DNA from: Catonia carolina
Lineage: Eukaryota; Arthropoda; Insecta; Hemiptera; Achilidae
Length of the DNA stretch: 64,000 nucleotides
Assembly: GCA_035578175.1 (NCBI GenBank)
Contig: JAQMRL010000012.1
Coordinates: 21,262,671-21,326,670, forward strand
Direction: 5' to 3'
Below are positions 55,558 to 63,500 of the stretch, in pieces. The number at the start of each line of letters is the position of its first letter. The first letter of the stretch is position 1. The position numbers and the translations under genes are program-made. The notes beneath the pieces are model-generated. The model did no database searches and was not told the DNA's origin. It worked only from the letters and a program-made list of their open reading frames with translations.

Positions 55558-56415
55558 ATGTTTTCAATTTCCGGTCGCGGTTCGGTACTTCAATGCGATG
55601 TTTTCCCTCCCGTCGAGCTTGACAGCAATACCGACTGGGAGGTCGGACTGATCAATCTGTCCACTTACAACACAATCCCAAACGTAGAAACAGACGTAAA
55701 CGACACCTTTTTCTTTGGCAACGCAGACGCCGGGCAACAACAAGTGCCTGACGCGGAGGGTAAAGTTAAAGTTTCCAACGAACCCATCACCAAGGGCAGG
55801 GCGACCACAATGTACTCGGACGCCGAACAGAAAATTCTAGACAAAGATAAATCGAATGCCGGGGTGACGATCGTGATACCACAGGGCGCGTACGAGTTGG
55901 AAGATTTAGAAAAATACATCAAAGAGACTTGTTTACGAGCTAACATTCCACTGGAATTCCATCTAAAAGCAAACAATAATACTCTGCATACGGAAATTTA
56001 CTCTTCACGCCCCATAGATTTCACACAGCCGAACAATTTGTCGTCAATGTTGGGTTTCACAGAGCGGGTGCTGGAGCCGAACAAATGGCACGTTTCAGAG
56101 AACGAAGTGAACATAATCAAGGTGAACATCATTAGGGTGTTGTGCAATATTGTGCAACGATCTTACGATAACGGAAAAGAAACACATATTCTTCACGAAT
56201 TTCCATTGGCCGTTGACCCCGGTTATAAACTGTTGGAGACGCCTACCAACGTTATATATTTGCCGGTAAACGTTAAACGTCTTCAGTCCATTGTCATCCG
56301 CCTGGAAGACCAAGAAGGCAATCTGATAAACTTTGCAAACGAAGTAATCTCTTTGCGATTGCATTTAAGGCGTACAAGAGATGGGTCTGGTTATTTTACC
56401 GCGCAAAACATATAA
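55558..56415 (+). CDS. Minor capsid (penton-type) protein (285 aa)
   Basis: Matches the Polinton minor capsid family: WEVGLINLSTYNTIPNV near residue 27, IPQGAYELEDLEKYI near 105, SMLGF near 160, the late block HEFPLAVDPGYKLLE, and IYLPVNVKRLQSIVIRLEDQ to the C-terminus. A single jelly-roll fold at capsid vertices is established for the family. The start codon is 3 bases after the protease stop, so translation from the same mRNA is likely. Its stop codon is inside the MCP gene's TATA box. Confidence 0.88.
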   Translation: MFSISGRGSVLQCDVFPPVELDSNTDWEVGLINLSTYNTIPNVETDVNDTFFFGNADAGQQQVPDAEGKVKVSNEPITKGRATTMYSDAEQKILDKDKSNAGVTIVIPQGAYELEDLEKYIKETCLRANIPLEFHLKANNNTLHTEIYSSRPIDFTQPNNLSSMLGFTERVLEPNKWHVSENEVNIIKVNIIRVLCNIVQRSYDNGKETHILHEFPLAVDPGYKLLETPTNVIYLPVNVKRLQSIVIRLEDQEGNLINFANEVISLRLHLRRTRDGSGYFTAQNI

Positions 56416-56416
56416 G
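56411..56416 (+). promoter_or_regulatory. TATA box overlapping the penton stop codon
   Basis: TATAAG (56411-56416) includes the TAA at 56413-56415. The MCP ATG is 131 bases on. The leader contains three copies of a 10-base phrase (catccgttac) at about 56478-56507. Confidence 0.5.
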
Positions 56417-56546
56417 TACAATGAACACATGCGTTCCGTTGGCAGTCGTAAACCGACCGTGAACAAGTTAAAACCTCAACATCCGTTACAACATCCGTTA
56501 CAACATCCGTTTTCTGAAATCCATAGGTTTTCGTGTTTAAAGTATC

Positions 56547-57752
56547 ATGGAAGTGTTGAACGTTCATGATAAACCCATTTTCACTGATGTATTTACAAGT
56601 TGGGAGTATCACACTCACACACCGTACGCGTCATCTACTTACAACAATAATGACGAGATAAGAATCCCTATTCAACAACAAGATGTATTCACATTGCCCA
56701 GTGAAAGCTTCCTCTACATTGAAGGCACGTTACTGGAAAAGGCAGACACGCCGAACGCCAACTATAAACTAGTGAATAACGCAGTCGCTTTTCTTTTCGA
56801 TGAAATCAGGTACGAGATCAGCGGTATAGAAGTGGACAGAGTGAAGAATCCGGGAATTACGTCCACAATTAAAAATTACCTAACCTTAAATGCGAACGAT
56901 AAGGCTCTTGCGAACGCCGGTTGGGACGAATCAACCGGTTCGATCGCTGTAGATAGCACGAGTGGGAAATTTTCATTTTGCTATCCGTTAAAATTTCTCT
57001 TGCCTGTCTTTGACGATTACACTAAAATCACTTTACCTGTCAAGCAAGAACTGATACTTTTACGTGCTCCGACCGACAAAGACGCCGTCCTCTTGCCAGA
57101 TGGAAAAAAAGATTTCTTATTGACCTTGAAGAAAGTACATTGGAAAATTCCTTACATACGTGTGAACGACGTTACACGATTAAGTTTGTTGAAACTGGTT
57201 GAATCAGACAGACCTGTACAGATATCCTTTCGTAGATGGGAATTACACGAATACCCATCTTTTCCGCAGACAAAACAACATCTGTGGTCGGTGAAAACTT
57301 CTTCACACATGGAAACGGCCCGGTACGTGATTGTCACCTTTCATACAAAAAAGAAGGCGAACCCAAACGCCAATCCTTCACAGTTCAACAGTGATTCAGT
57401 CACCGTTCGTAATGTTAAACTTTTTTTGAACAGTGAATATTTTCCATACGATAATGTTCACGGTGATATGAATTTGTTTTACGAAGCGTATTCTCGGTTC
57501 AAATCGTCTTACTTGTGTGAAGCCGGTACAGGTCCTTTTTTGAATCTGTCTGATTTCAAGCAGAACGGTGTAGTATACGTCATTGATTGTTCTAAACAGA
57601 ATGAAACTTTAAAAACAGGTGCCGTTGATTTAAGGTTGGAAATCGAAACGGAAAAAATAGTACCCGCTGAAACGGCGGCTTACTGCTTGATCGTTTACGA
57701 CGCCGTAGTAGAATACAGGCCACTGACCGGCACGGTACGAAAACTTTTGTAA
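56547..57752 (+). CDS. MCP: Major capsid protein, double jelly-roll type (401 aa)
   Basis: Recognised by the Polinton MCP pattern: an N-terminal VFTSWEYHTHTPYASS, EIRIPIQQQDVFTLPSESFLYIEG (about residues 37-60), FLFDEIRYEISGIEVDRVKNPGI (about 83-105), FCYPLKFLLPVFDDY, and late REPARED-type strands around QISFRRWELHEYPSFPQTKQHLWSVKTS. It forms the pseudo-hexameric capsomers in this virus lineage. Length is on the short side for Polinton MCPs but no gap is obvious. No frameshift. It is preceded by its own TATA box and an unusually long 130-base leader. Confidence 0.9.
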   Translation: MEVLNVHDKPIFTDVFTSWEYHTHTPYASSTYNNNDEIRIPIQQQDVFTLPSESFLYIEGTLLEKADTPNANYKLVNNAVAFLFDEIRYEISGIEVDRVKNPGITSTIKNYLTLNANDKALANAGWDESTGSIAVDSTSGKFSFCYPLKFLLPVFDDYTKITLPVKQELILLRAPTDKDAVLLPDGKKDFLLTLKKVHWKIPYIRVNDVTRLSLLKLVESDRPVQISFRRWELHEYPSFPQTKQHLWSVKTSSHMETARYVIVTFHTKKKANPNANPSQFNSDSVTVRNVKLFLNSEYFPYDNVHGDMNLFYEAYSRFKSSYLCEAGTGPFLNLSDFKQNGVVYVIDCSKQNETLKTGAVDLRLEIETEKIVPAETAAYCLIVYDAVVEYRPLTGTVRKLL

Positions 57753-57772
57753 TGAGTGTACGGCGACTCATG

Positions 57773-57780
57773 TATAAATT
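57773..57780 (+). promoter_or_regulatory. TATA box between MCP and next gene
   Basis: TATAAATT, 20 bases after the MCP stop and 43-50 before the ATG at 57823. Confidence 0.55.
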
Positions 57781-57822
57781 GAATCTACATACTAGAAAAC
57801 ACTTTAGTTTTATCTTGACAGC

Positions 57823-58440
57823 ATGGGCTCACGGTATTCTCTGTCGCAGGAGTCCGAGGAGGCGGAACCGCTGTTGCCAGAACTGAAAACGTCATCAATA
57901 AACGGTATGTATTACATCTTTTTACCGCTAACATATACGTTAAACAATAAATTCGATAAACATGTAACCGTAGGGCTCGCTTGTACCGATCAAAACTTTA
58001 ACACCGCGGCCGTATTTACTGCCCCTCGTAAACGTGTGGTCTTGTCGTATCACTTGTGGAAATTATTAGTGAATAATCGGGATCATGTCCAGCTCGCGTT
58101 AGACAAGGGTACAAAAATTACATGTCACTTAAAAGACATTACAGATGACACCTCACATTCCACGGTGGAGGTGAAACAAATTTTTGGGAAATGGTACGTT
58201 CAAATTGTCGATAATAAAAAAAATAAAATTTCATTGTCGACCTCGGAGTGGTTTCGGTTCGATAAACTCGTGACAAGCCTATCTAAACATGTTCGTGAAT
58301 TATGGTATGACGAATCAAAGATTGTAGAGGGGATAACAAAGGCCAAAACGTCACATGTTGCGTGGTGGACGGACAGGTTGCAGGATGAGTTTACTGCGTT
58401 TAAAACGATTGCAAAATCGGAAGAGGAGACAGTTGACTAG
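57823..58440 (+). CDS. Unknown Polinton protein with N-myristoylation-like start (205 aa)
   Basis: Family not recognised. It begins MGSRYS, fitting the MGxxxS/T N-myristoylation consensus, followed by an acidic leader. Two internal stretches look alike: RKRVVLSYHLWKLLVNNRDH (near residues 67-86) and NKISLSTSEWFRFDKLVTSL (near 137-156), each a beta strand, an LS(x)nW motif and a helix, suggesting an internal duplication. The C-terminus is helical and charged. It is encoded with the next gene, whose first ATG is 8 bases after this stop. Confidence 0.65.
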   Translation: MGSRYSLSQESEEAEPLLPELKTSSINGMYYIFLPLTYTLNNKFDKHVTVGLACTDQNFNTAAVFTAPRKRVVLSYHLWKLLVNNRDHVQLALDKGTKITCHLKDITDDTSHSTVEVKQIFGKWYVQIVDNKKNKISLSTSEWFRFDKLVTSLSKHVRELWYDESKIVEGITKAKTSHVAWWTDRLQDEFTAFKTIAKSEEETVD

Positions 58441-58448
58441 TGACTCTC

Positions 58449-59045
58449 ATGATGTACGATTCGATAGTCGAAGATTTAACGCTTTTTGTCGGCGGTGTAG
58501 CCGTTCCGTTCTCGGCCAAATGTAAGTTAAAACACAGTTATTTGATGATTGCCGATTTTTCGTTCCATCATTTTTCCGAACCGGTCGATGTTAAAATTGA
58601 TATTAAATTTAAAAATAAAGCCAGCACGTATATCTGTACATTTGAATGTAATGACGTGAAAAAAATATCTCTTGTCGGTTCAGAAAAAATATCTTTTGTC
58701 GGTTTCACGCGTGATTGGCATGACGGGAAAATACAAAAGTTTATGTTGGACGATCATGTGTGCACTAATCGATCGTCAACGGTAGCACAAGGCGAGAAAT
58801 TGATTCTCTCACTGTCCGTGTACGATACAATTGACAGGAGAGTCGCCTTTGATACGGTAGACGGAACAAGTAGCAGTAGTACCACTAGGACTGATTCATG
58901 CAGTCGAACGCTGGTCGGTTTTGAAGGGCGGGAAAAATCAAAAGAGTCGTACGGTTTATGCACACGATACTTAAAAGATAATCTTCTTTTGTCTGTGTAT
59001 ATATTATTTTATATTGGCAATACTGGTTATTACGTGATGTTATAA
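58449..59045 (+). CDS. Unknown Polinton protein with hydrophobic C-terminus (198 aa)
   Basis: Family not recognised. Start taken at ATG 58449; the open frame reaches 58440 only through a GTG. The first 120 residues look beta-rich, with paired repeats KISLVGSEKISFVG near residue 72. A Ser/Thr-rich linker (SSSSTTRTDS) follows, and the last about 22 residues are hydrophobic (LLLSVYILFYIGNTGYYVML), possibly a tail anchor. There is no TATA box of its own, so it is probably co-transcribed with the preceding gene. Its stop is inside the next TATA box. Confidence 0.6.
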   Translation: MMYDSIVEDLTLFVGGVAVPFSAKCKLKHSYLMIADFSFHHFSEPVDVKIDIKFKNKASTYICTFECNDVKKISLVGSEKISFVGFTRDWHDGKIQKFMLDDHVCTNRSSTVAQGEKLILSLSVYDTIDRRVAFDTVDGTSSSSTTRTDSCSRTLVGFEGREKSKESYGLCTRYLKDNLLLSVYILFYIGNTGYYVML

Positions 59046-59080
59046 ATAAATTGTAAGAACAATCAGTTTCTCAATCAGTT
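59041..59080 (+). promoter_or_regulatory. TATA plus double initiator of BIR gene, overlapping stop codon
   Basis: TATAAATA (59041-59048) contains the upstream TAA (59043-59045). Two TCAGTTT initiators lie at 59063-59069 and 59074-59080, both close to the optimal arthropod spacing. The ATG is at 59088. Confidence 0.65.
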
Positions 59081-59087
59081 TGGAATA

Positions 59088-59840
59088 ATGTCTCGTACAA
59101 GTTGTATATGTGAATTTCAGGCTTTTTACGATAACAACAATGAGTTTGTGCTCAAAGAATTTGTAGTTTTAGACTTAAACACACGTTCTTTTGTTCATTT
59201 ACACTTTAAGCCACCATTCAATCGAAGTGAATTAAATTGTATTTACCGTAAAACCGCTCACTGGTTGGAAACACGTTTCCACGGCTTACTTTGGGAAGAA
59301 GGCGATATTGCATACAGTTTGACAACGGTCAAAAATATTCTCAAACAATATAGCATTATCTACACAAAAGGACTTGAAAAACAAGTTTTTTTAAAGTCAT
59401 TAGTTGATGTGGTTGTTGTAAATTTGGATGAGTGTAAACATTTAATACCAAGGTTGACAAACGATAATAAAGTACATTGTCCCGTGAACACGGGCACACA
59501 TAAGAGCGATGGTAGAATGCGATGTTCACTTGCAAAGTGTATTCACCTCGCAAAATGGTTAACTTGCGATTACAGACGGGAACGGGACAGATTGTCAACT
59601 TTTGCAGAACACACAGCAAACGTTCGTGAAATAGCAAAGCGTGGTTTTTATTTCGACAAAAGTTCCGATACTGTTTGTTGTTTTTCATGTAAAATGCACT
59701 TTCAACATATCGATAGTGTACTGGTGGATCATGTTAAAGTTTCACCGTCATGTAACTTGCTGATTGGTTACATCAATAATGTACCACTGTTTCTGGAGCA
59801 CATTGTTCCGAGGAGGGAATACTTATCATCTTTGGTATGA
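59088..59840 (+). CDS. BIR (inhibitor-of-apoptosis-like) domain protein (250 aa)
   Basis: The C-terminal third is a baculoviral-IAP-repeat-like zinc domain: RLSTF (about residue 169), AKRGFYF, DTVCCFSC with C198-x2-C201, then H215 and C222 in DHVKVSPSC. The H-x6-C spacing is canonical; the C-to-H loop is 13 rather than the usual 16 residues and the conserved Trp is missing. BIR domains bind caspases or IAP antagonists in baculoviral and cellular IAPs; whether this one does is inference. There is no RING finger. The N-terminal about 140 residues (FVLKEFVVLDL, FKPPF, HGLLWEEGDIAYS, CSLAKCIHLAKWL) belong to a domain I associate with unnamed arthropod transposon proteins but cannot name. AATAAA at 59881 is a likely poly(A) signal. 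Confidence 0.75.
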   Translation: MSRTSCICEFQAFYDNNNEFVLKEFVVLDLNTRSFVHLHFKPPFNRSELNCIYRKTAHWLETRFHGLLWEEGDIAYSLTTVKNILKQYSIIYTKGLEKQVFLKSLVDVVVVNLDECKHLIPRLTNDNKVHCPVNTGTHKSDGRMRCSLAKCIHLAKWLTCDYRRERDRLSTFAEHTANVREIAKRGFYFDKSSDTVCCFSCKMHFQHIDSVLVDHVKVSPSCNLLIGYINNVPLFLEHIVPRREYLSSLV

Positions 59841-59958
59841 ATGATGGGGCTCTGTTGGCATAATTGTCTCGTTTGAGAAAAAATAAAGGCATTTTTTTCT
59901 CTGGCGTCACTCCTCATGAATGTTGTGTGTGTGAATGAAAGGGGGTCTTCGCCGTTGA

Positions 59959-60159
59959 TTAGTGTCGCGGGCACTCTACAGGTGTTACGGATGTCCTCCG
60001 GTCACCAACAAAAAAAAAACCAATGTAGCTCTGCTGGACTAAACTCCACCGTTTGACAAATTAGTGTCGCGGGCACTCTACAGGTGCTACGGATGTCCTC
60101 CGGTCACCAACAAATAAACCAATGTAGCTCTGCTGGCCTAAACTCCACCGTTTGACAAA
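59959..60159 (+). repeat. Tandem duplication (102 + 99 bp) with internal hairpin
   Basis: ttagtgtcgcgggcactcta.. to ..ccgtttgacaaa occurs twice in a row, with only a few differences and a shorter A run in the second copy. Each copy contains nested inverted arms in ggtgctacggatgtcctccg followed by gtcacc (ggtg/cacc and cgga/tccg). The rest of 59841-60640 is AT-rich with a GT microsatellite near 60188 and no gene. Confidence 0.75.
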
Positions 60160-60654
60160 TATCACGGCATTCCTCTTGTATGATTGAATGTGTGTGTGTG
60201 TGAATGTGGTCTTAGATGTATGTATTCCCTCTCTCTGATTTGTAGTGAAAAAAATTAATTTATTTTTTATCATCAAGTGTCATGAATTTTGTTAAAAATA
60301 AAAACCATGCTCGTCTGTATTTCTTTTAAAGAGTGTGTGTGGATAATTTTAAAACTTGATCAACTCTATTGGTATTTATATGTGAATATTTATTTGAAAT
60401 ATATCAACAATGTTGTAAATGCTTAGAAACAGATTTTAATTTATGCAGAATAAAAGATATGTAGAAATTAAAAAAAATATAAAAAGATATGTATAAATAA
60501 AAAAAAAAAATACGCGCGGTTTGTAGGCCTACGTCACGTTTTATGTGACCTCAGTTGCTTAATCAACAGCTGTGGGGGGGAGGGTCCGCTTGGTTAAAAA
60601 AACCCTACGCGCCTTAGTCATAAACCGCAAACGGTGGTGGGGAATATATGATGG

Positions 60655-60662
60655 TATATAAG
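60655..60662 (+). promoter_or_regulatory. TATA box of Cys-rich gene
   Basis: TATATAAG; a start near tcacattcact (60684-60694) would place the first ATG of the mRNA at 60696. Confidence 0.5.
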
Positions 60663-60695
60663 CGGTGTGAACTCGGTGATCGGTTCACATTCACT

Positions 60696-61043
60696 ATGAA
60701 CGGAGATGATGAACCTTGTCAGTCCGGCTCGTACGCTGAACATTGTCAGAAATACCATGGAGAATATTGCGACGGACGTCGGCACTGGGTGATGTGCTCG
60801 AGTCGAGGACCGTGGGAACGATCCCAAGATGTTAGCAGTGAGTGCTGGCTTCCAGATAGGTGTGAAATGAACAAAAGACAGGAACATCAGGCCGAACATC
60901 ACATAGACACTTGTGACGGAATTGTCCATACGTATAATATATGCACAGCAAAAGAAGGAGAAAAGTGTGATGAAAATGTCGTGAAAGTCTTTTGTGAAGT
61001 GAATTGTGAGGTAGCGAGACGTTTAAAAGAAAACGAGATTTGA
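60696..61043 (+). CDS. Small cysteine-rich protein of unknown function (115 aa)
   Basis: Not recognised. Eleven Cys among 115 residues, mostly singly spaced (CQSG, HCQK, YCDG, MCSS, ECWL, RCEM, TCDG, ICTA, KCDE, FCEV, NCEV), with many His and acidic residues. The ATG at 60696 is chosen because the TATA box at 60655 would put the in-frame ATG at 60648 upstream of transcription. No signal peptide or membrane segment was seen, so a disulphide-rich secreted protein is not supported; zinc binding is possible. Confidence 0.5.
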   Translation: MNGDDEPCQSGSYAEHCQKYHGEYCDGRRHWVMCSSRGPWERSQDVSSECWLPDRCEMNKRQEHQAEHHIDTCDGIVHTYNICTAKEGEKCDENVVKVFCEVNCEVARRLKENEI

Positions 61044-62040
61044 TTCGGTTAGTGATAGGCAGATGGTCGGTGAATAGGATACAACATACATTACACAAAA
61101 CAACACAAAATACATCTTACAGACAAACAAAAAACACCTTAAACACCTAGGCTAAATACAAATTTATAAATTTAAATTTTTATGACGAAAAATGTATTTT
61201 TTGGTTTGAAAATTTGTTTCTAAATTTGTGATTCAGCCTATAGTCGTCCAAAGGCGCAAAATATGTTGCTTTATTCGATTCACATACTATTGTGATTTGA
61301 ATAAAGGAATGTGTTTTAAACTTGTGATGGGGGTGTTGTACAACAGAAGGAAAACATATCTTTGATATGACCGCTTCTGTCCTTTTCAAGTCTAGACATG
61401 TAGATGCAAACAAAAGTACCAGGCGCAAGTTTATAATTTTGCCTGGGTAATTTTAATGCTTTCCAAAAGCAACAATAATTATATATTAGATAGAACAATG
61501 GTAGATTTATTCTTAAGCAAATTATAAGTTGTTACTTGAAATAACCATTGATATGACCGCTTTTGACCTTTTCAAGTCTAGACATGTTGATTCAAGTTGC
61601 AAACAAAAGTACCAGGCTGCGGTAATATTTAATAAAATTATATAGTACATCGCTGAAGTAGTAAAACTGATTGTAAAAGTGTATAATTTTGCCTGTGACA
61701 TATAATTTTAATGCTTCTCATGAGAAACTTAATAATTATACTTGAGATGCAACAATAATAGATTTATGATTGCAGTAAATTATAGGTTGTTAGTTGAAAA
61801 AGTCATAAACTTCCTTTGTTAAAATTTTCATTGCTTTTTATAAAATCTAATTATTTTTTAACAATAGAATTGTTGTTTAATTTTTATTACATGTTACAGG
61901 TTGTAGATGATGATGGTATTTCTTCAGTTCGTTTAACGTCTTACTGCCCCTTCCACAATTTTAACATTACTTCTCCCTCCTACTATGTTCCCCTTCCACA
62001 TTTATCCACTCCCACCATTGTATCATCCCCATCAGTACTT
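61044..62040. other. Non-coding interval with two diverged direct repeats
   Basis: A block beginning gatatgaccgcttctgtcct (about 61365-61470) recurs at about 61552-61715 (gatatgaccgcttttgacct), sharing caagtctagacatgt, caaacaaaagtaccaggc and taattttgcct. A frame at 61901-62046, following an acceptor-like ttacag, ends in a Pro/Ser-rich tail; I cannot assign it. No clear gene otherwise. Confidence 0.5.
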
Positions 62041-62047
62041 GACTAAC

Positions 62048-62055
62048 TATATAAG
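62048..62055 (+). promoter_or_regulatory. TATA box of small OB-like gene
   Basis: TATATAAG followed about 25 bases later by catcagctt (an initiator-like TCAG at about 62073). ATG at 62113. Confidence 0.5.
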
Positions 62056-62112
62056 CTATAACATGTGCAGCATCAGCTTGTTCTTCTCACGTCACTACAT
62101 CGACTACACACC

Positions 62113-63500
62113 ATGGACTTTGCTATTAAATTCAATTCATTAATTACACCTAAATATAAACGAACAAACGAGTTAAAAACTGGCTACTAGTACCATATTG
62201 TATCAATGAATCGCTCGTCTACAAAGTACGGAGAGTCGATAAGAGTTAACATACTAGATGATGGAAAAGAATGTTTTATATATTTGCCAGACAAGTATAA
62301 CGCTGGTTTCACTGATCAAGAACTCTGCGCATTTGACTGCTCATCTCACACGTTGATTAAGACTGGGAAAGGAGATTTTCAGATTAAAAAGAAGGTAAGT
62401 GTAAGGTTTTTTTTTAATTAAACGGTAGTACTTTTACAGTTTTATTTAATTTGTTATCTCTATTGTTGACGCACTTACTAGTAAAGAATAATAAAACAGT
62501 GTGTTAGATAAATATTATGGGACAATTAACCATTATACAGTCTTTTGTGGAAATAGTATATATTTTTTCAATGTAGTTTACGAGAATCGATTAACTAAGT
62601 CATGATAATATTACAACTGTTATTTCATGTGTCTACACTCATATGTTAGGACTAACTCAGAAACGTTATTTTTACACTACCAACACTAAAATACAGAAAC
62701 TTTTTTACATACTATTTTTGCTACTACTATGTTACTGAATTAACAATTACATTCTACTAGAATTTAAGGCGAACACTCATTTGCATTCTACTTATTTGTT
62801 GTGTTTTACAGTATTTGTTTTACATGAAAATCAGTAAAATATAGTTGTTTTTTTTTTTTAAGAATTGTTGATGAAAAAAGAATCATTAAACTAATTTACA
62901 TAAATTAAGATTGATATTATTGTGTAAATTAATTTGCAATTTAAACAGAATGATTATATTCTTGTTCAAATCATAATAAAATTTGAGCTATGGATTTGAA
63001 TATTAGACTTTGTTACTGGTGTTCTTTGATGGTTGGGGTTGAACCATACTCTCTCAGGAATGATTGGCCTGAGTCTGTACAAAACTACATCTCATCTCAT
63101 TGAGTCATATGGATGAATCCTTAAATTGAACAGATTGTAGCATATTGTTTAGGTCATCAACGCAGGTTTGAACCTCCAAAGGTTTAGGCTTTTGCCTTCT
63201 TCATTGAGTTGAAGGAGTATGGAATAAAAATTACAGGACATTTGAAGATTACTTCTCTATGTAAAAGAAGTTTATGAAGAGCGTTTTAACTAGACAACGA
63301 TTATCGAGACATATATGGTTTAAAAAAGTATTCCTTCTTGATTTAGCCAAAAGTTTTAAACTTGAAGTTGATAATATTATGAGCTATATTTTACGAAATG
63401 TAAAGAAACAGAACTTGTATTTTTAACCCTGAAACTTACAAATTATTATATTTTATTAATAAGTCTTTTATTTTTGTGTTTGTTACAGGTAAATGTTTGA
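62113..63500 (+). pseudogene. Small two-exon gene with in-frame TAG, OB-like
   Basis: Exon 1 is 62113-62394 (donor gtaagt), exon 2 is 63489-63500 (acceptor ttacag; three codons then TGA). The frame is continuous except for a TAG at 62188-62190 (codon 26), between LKTGY and YHIVSMNRSS. The pattern ELKxGxxYxI, then TKYGESIRVNIL, then CFIYLPDKY resembles small arthropod and Polinton proteins that look OB-fold-like and may bind single-stranded DNA; that is recollection plus inference. Translation could instead start at ATG 62206, giving a shortened product of about 66 residues. The gene may be newly inactivated, or read through. Confidence 0.5.
62395..63488 (+). other. Intron of the small OB-like gene
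   Basis: AT-rich, with GT/AG ends. Near 63163-63185 it contains ggtttgaacctccaaaggtt, the reverse of a phrase in the SINE-like insert (38500 region), so a diverged relative may lie at about 63000-63235. Confidence 0.45.

Noticed and set aside
49627..57752. Minus-strand frames of 60-193 codons within the Polinton genes
   Set aside because: Shadows of strongly coding + strand genes with recognised domains.
59959..60159. Duplicated 100-bp block as Polinton terminal repeat
   Set aside because: It lies internally as a direct repeat, does not resemble the 45199 terminus and has genes on both sides.
60696..61043. Cys-rich protein as a secreted toxin-like peptide
   Set aside because: No signal peptide from the promoter-supported start and no known toxin cysteine framework recognised.
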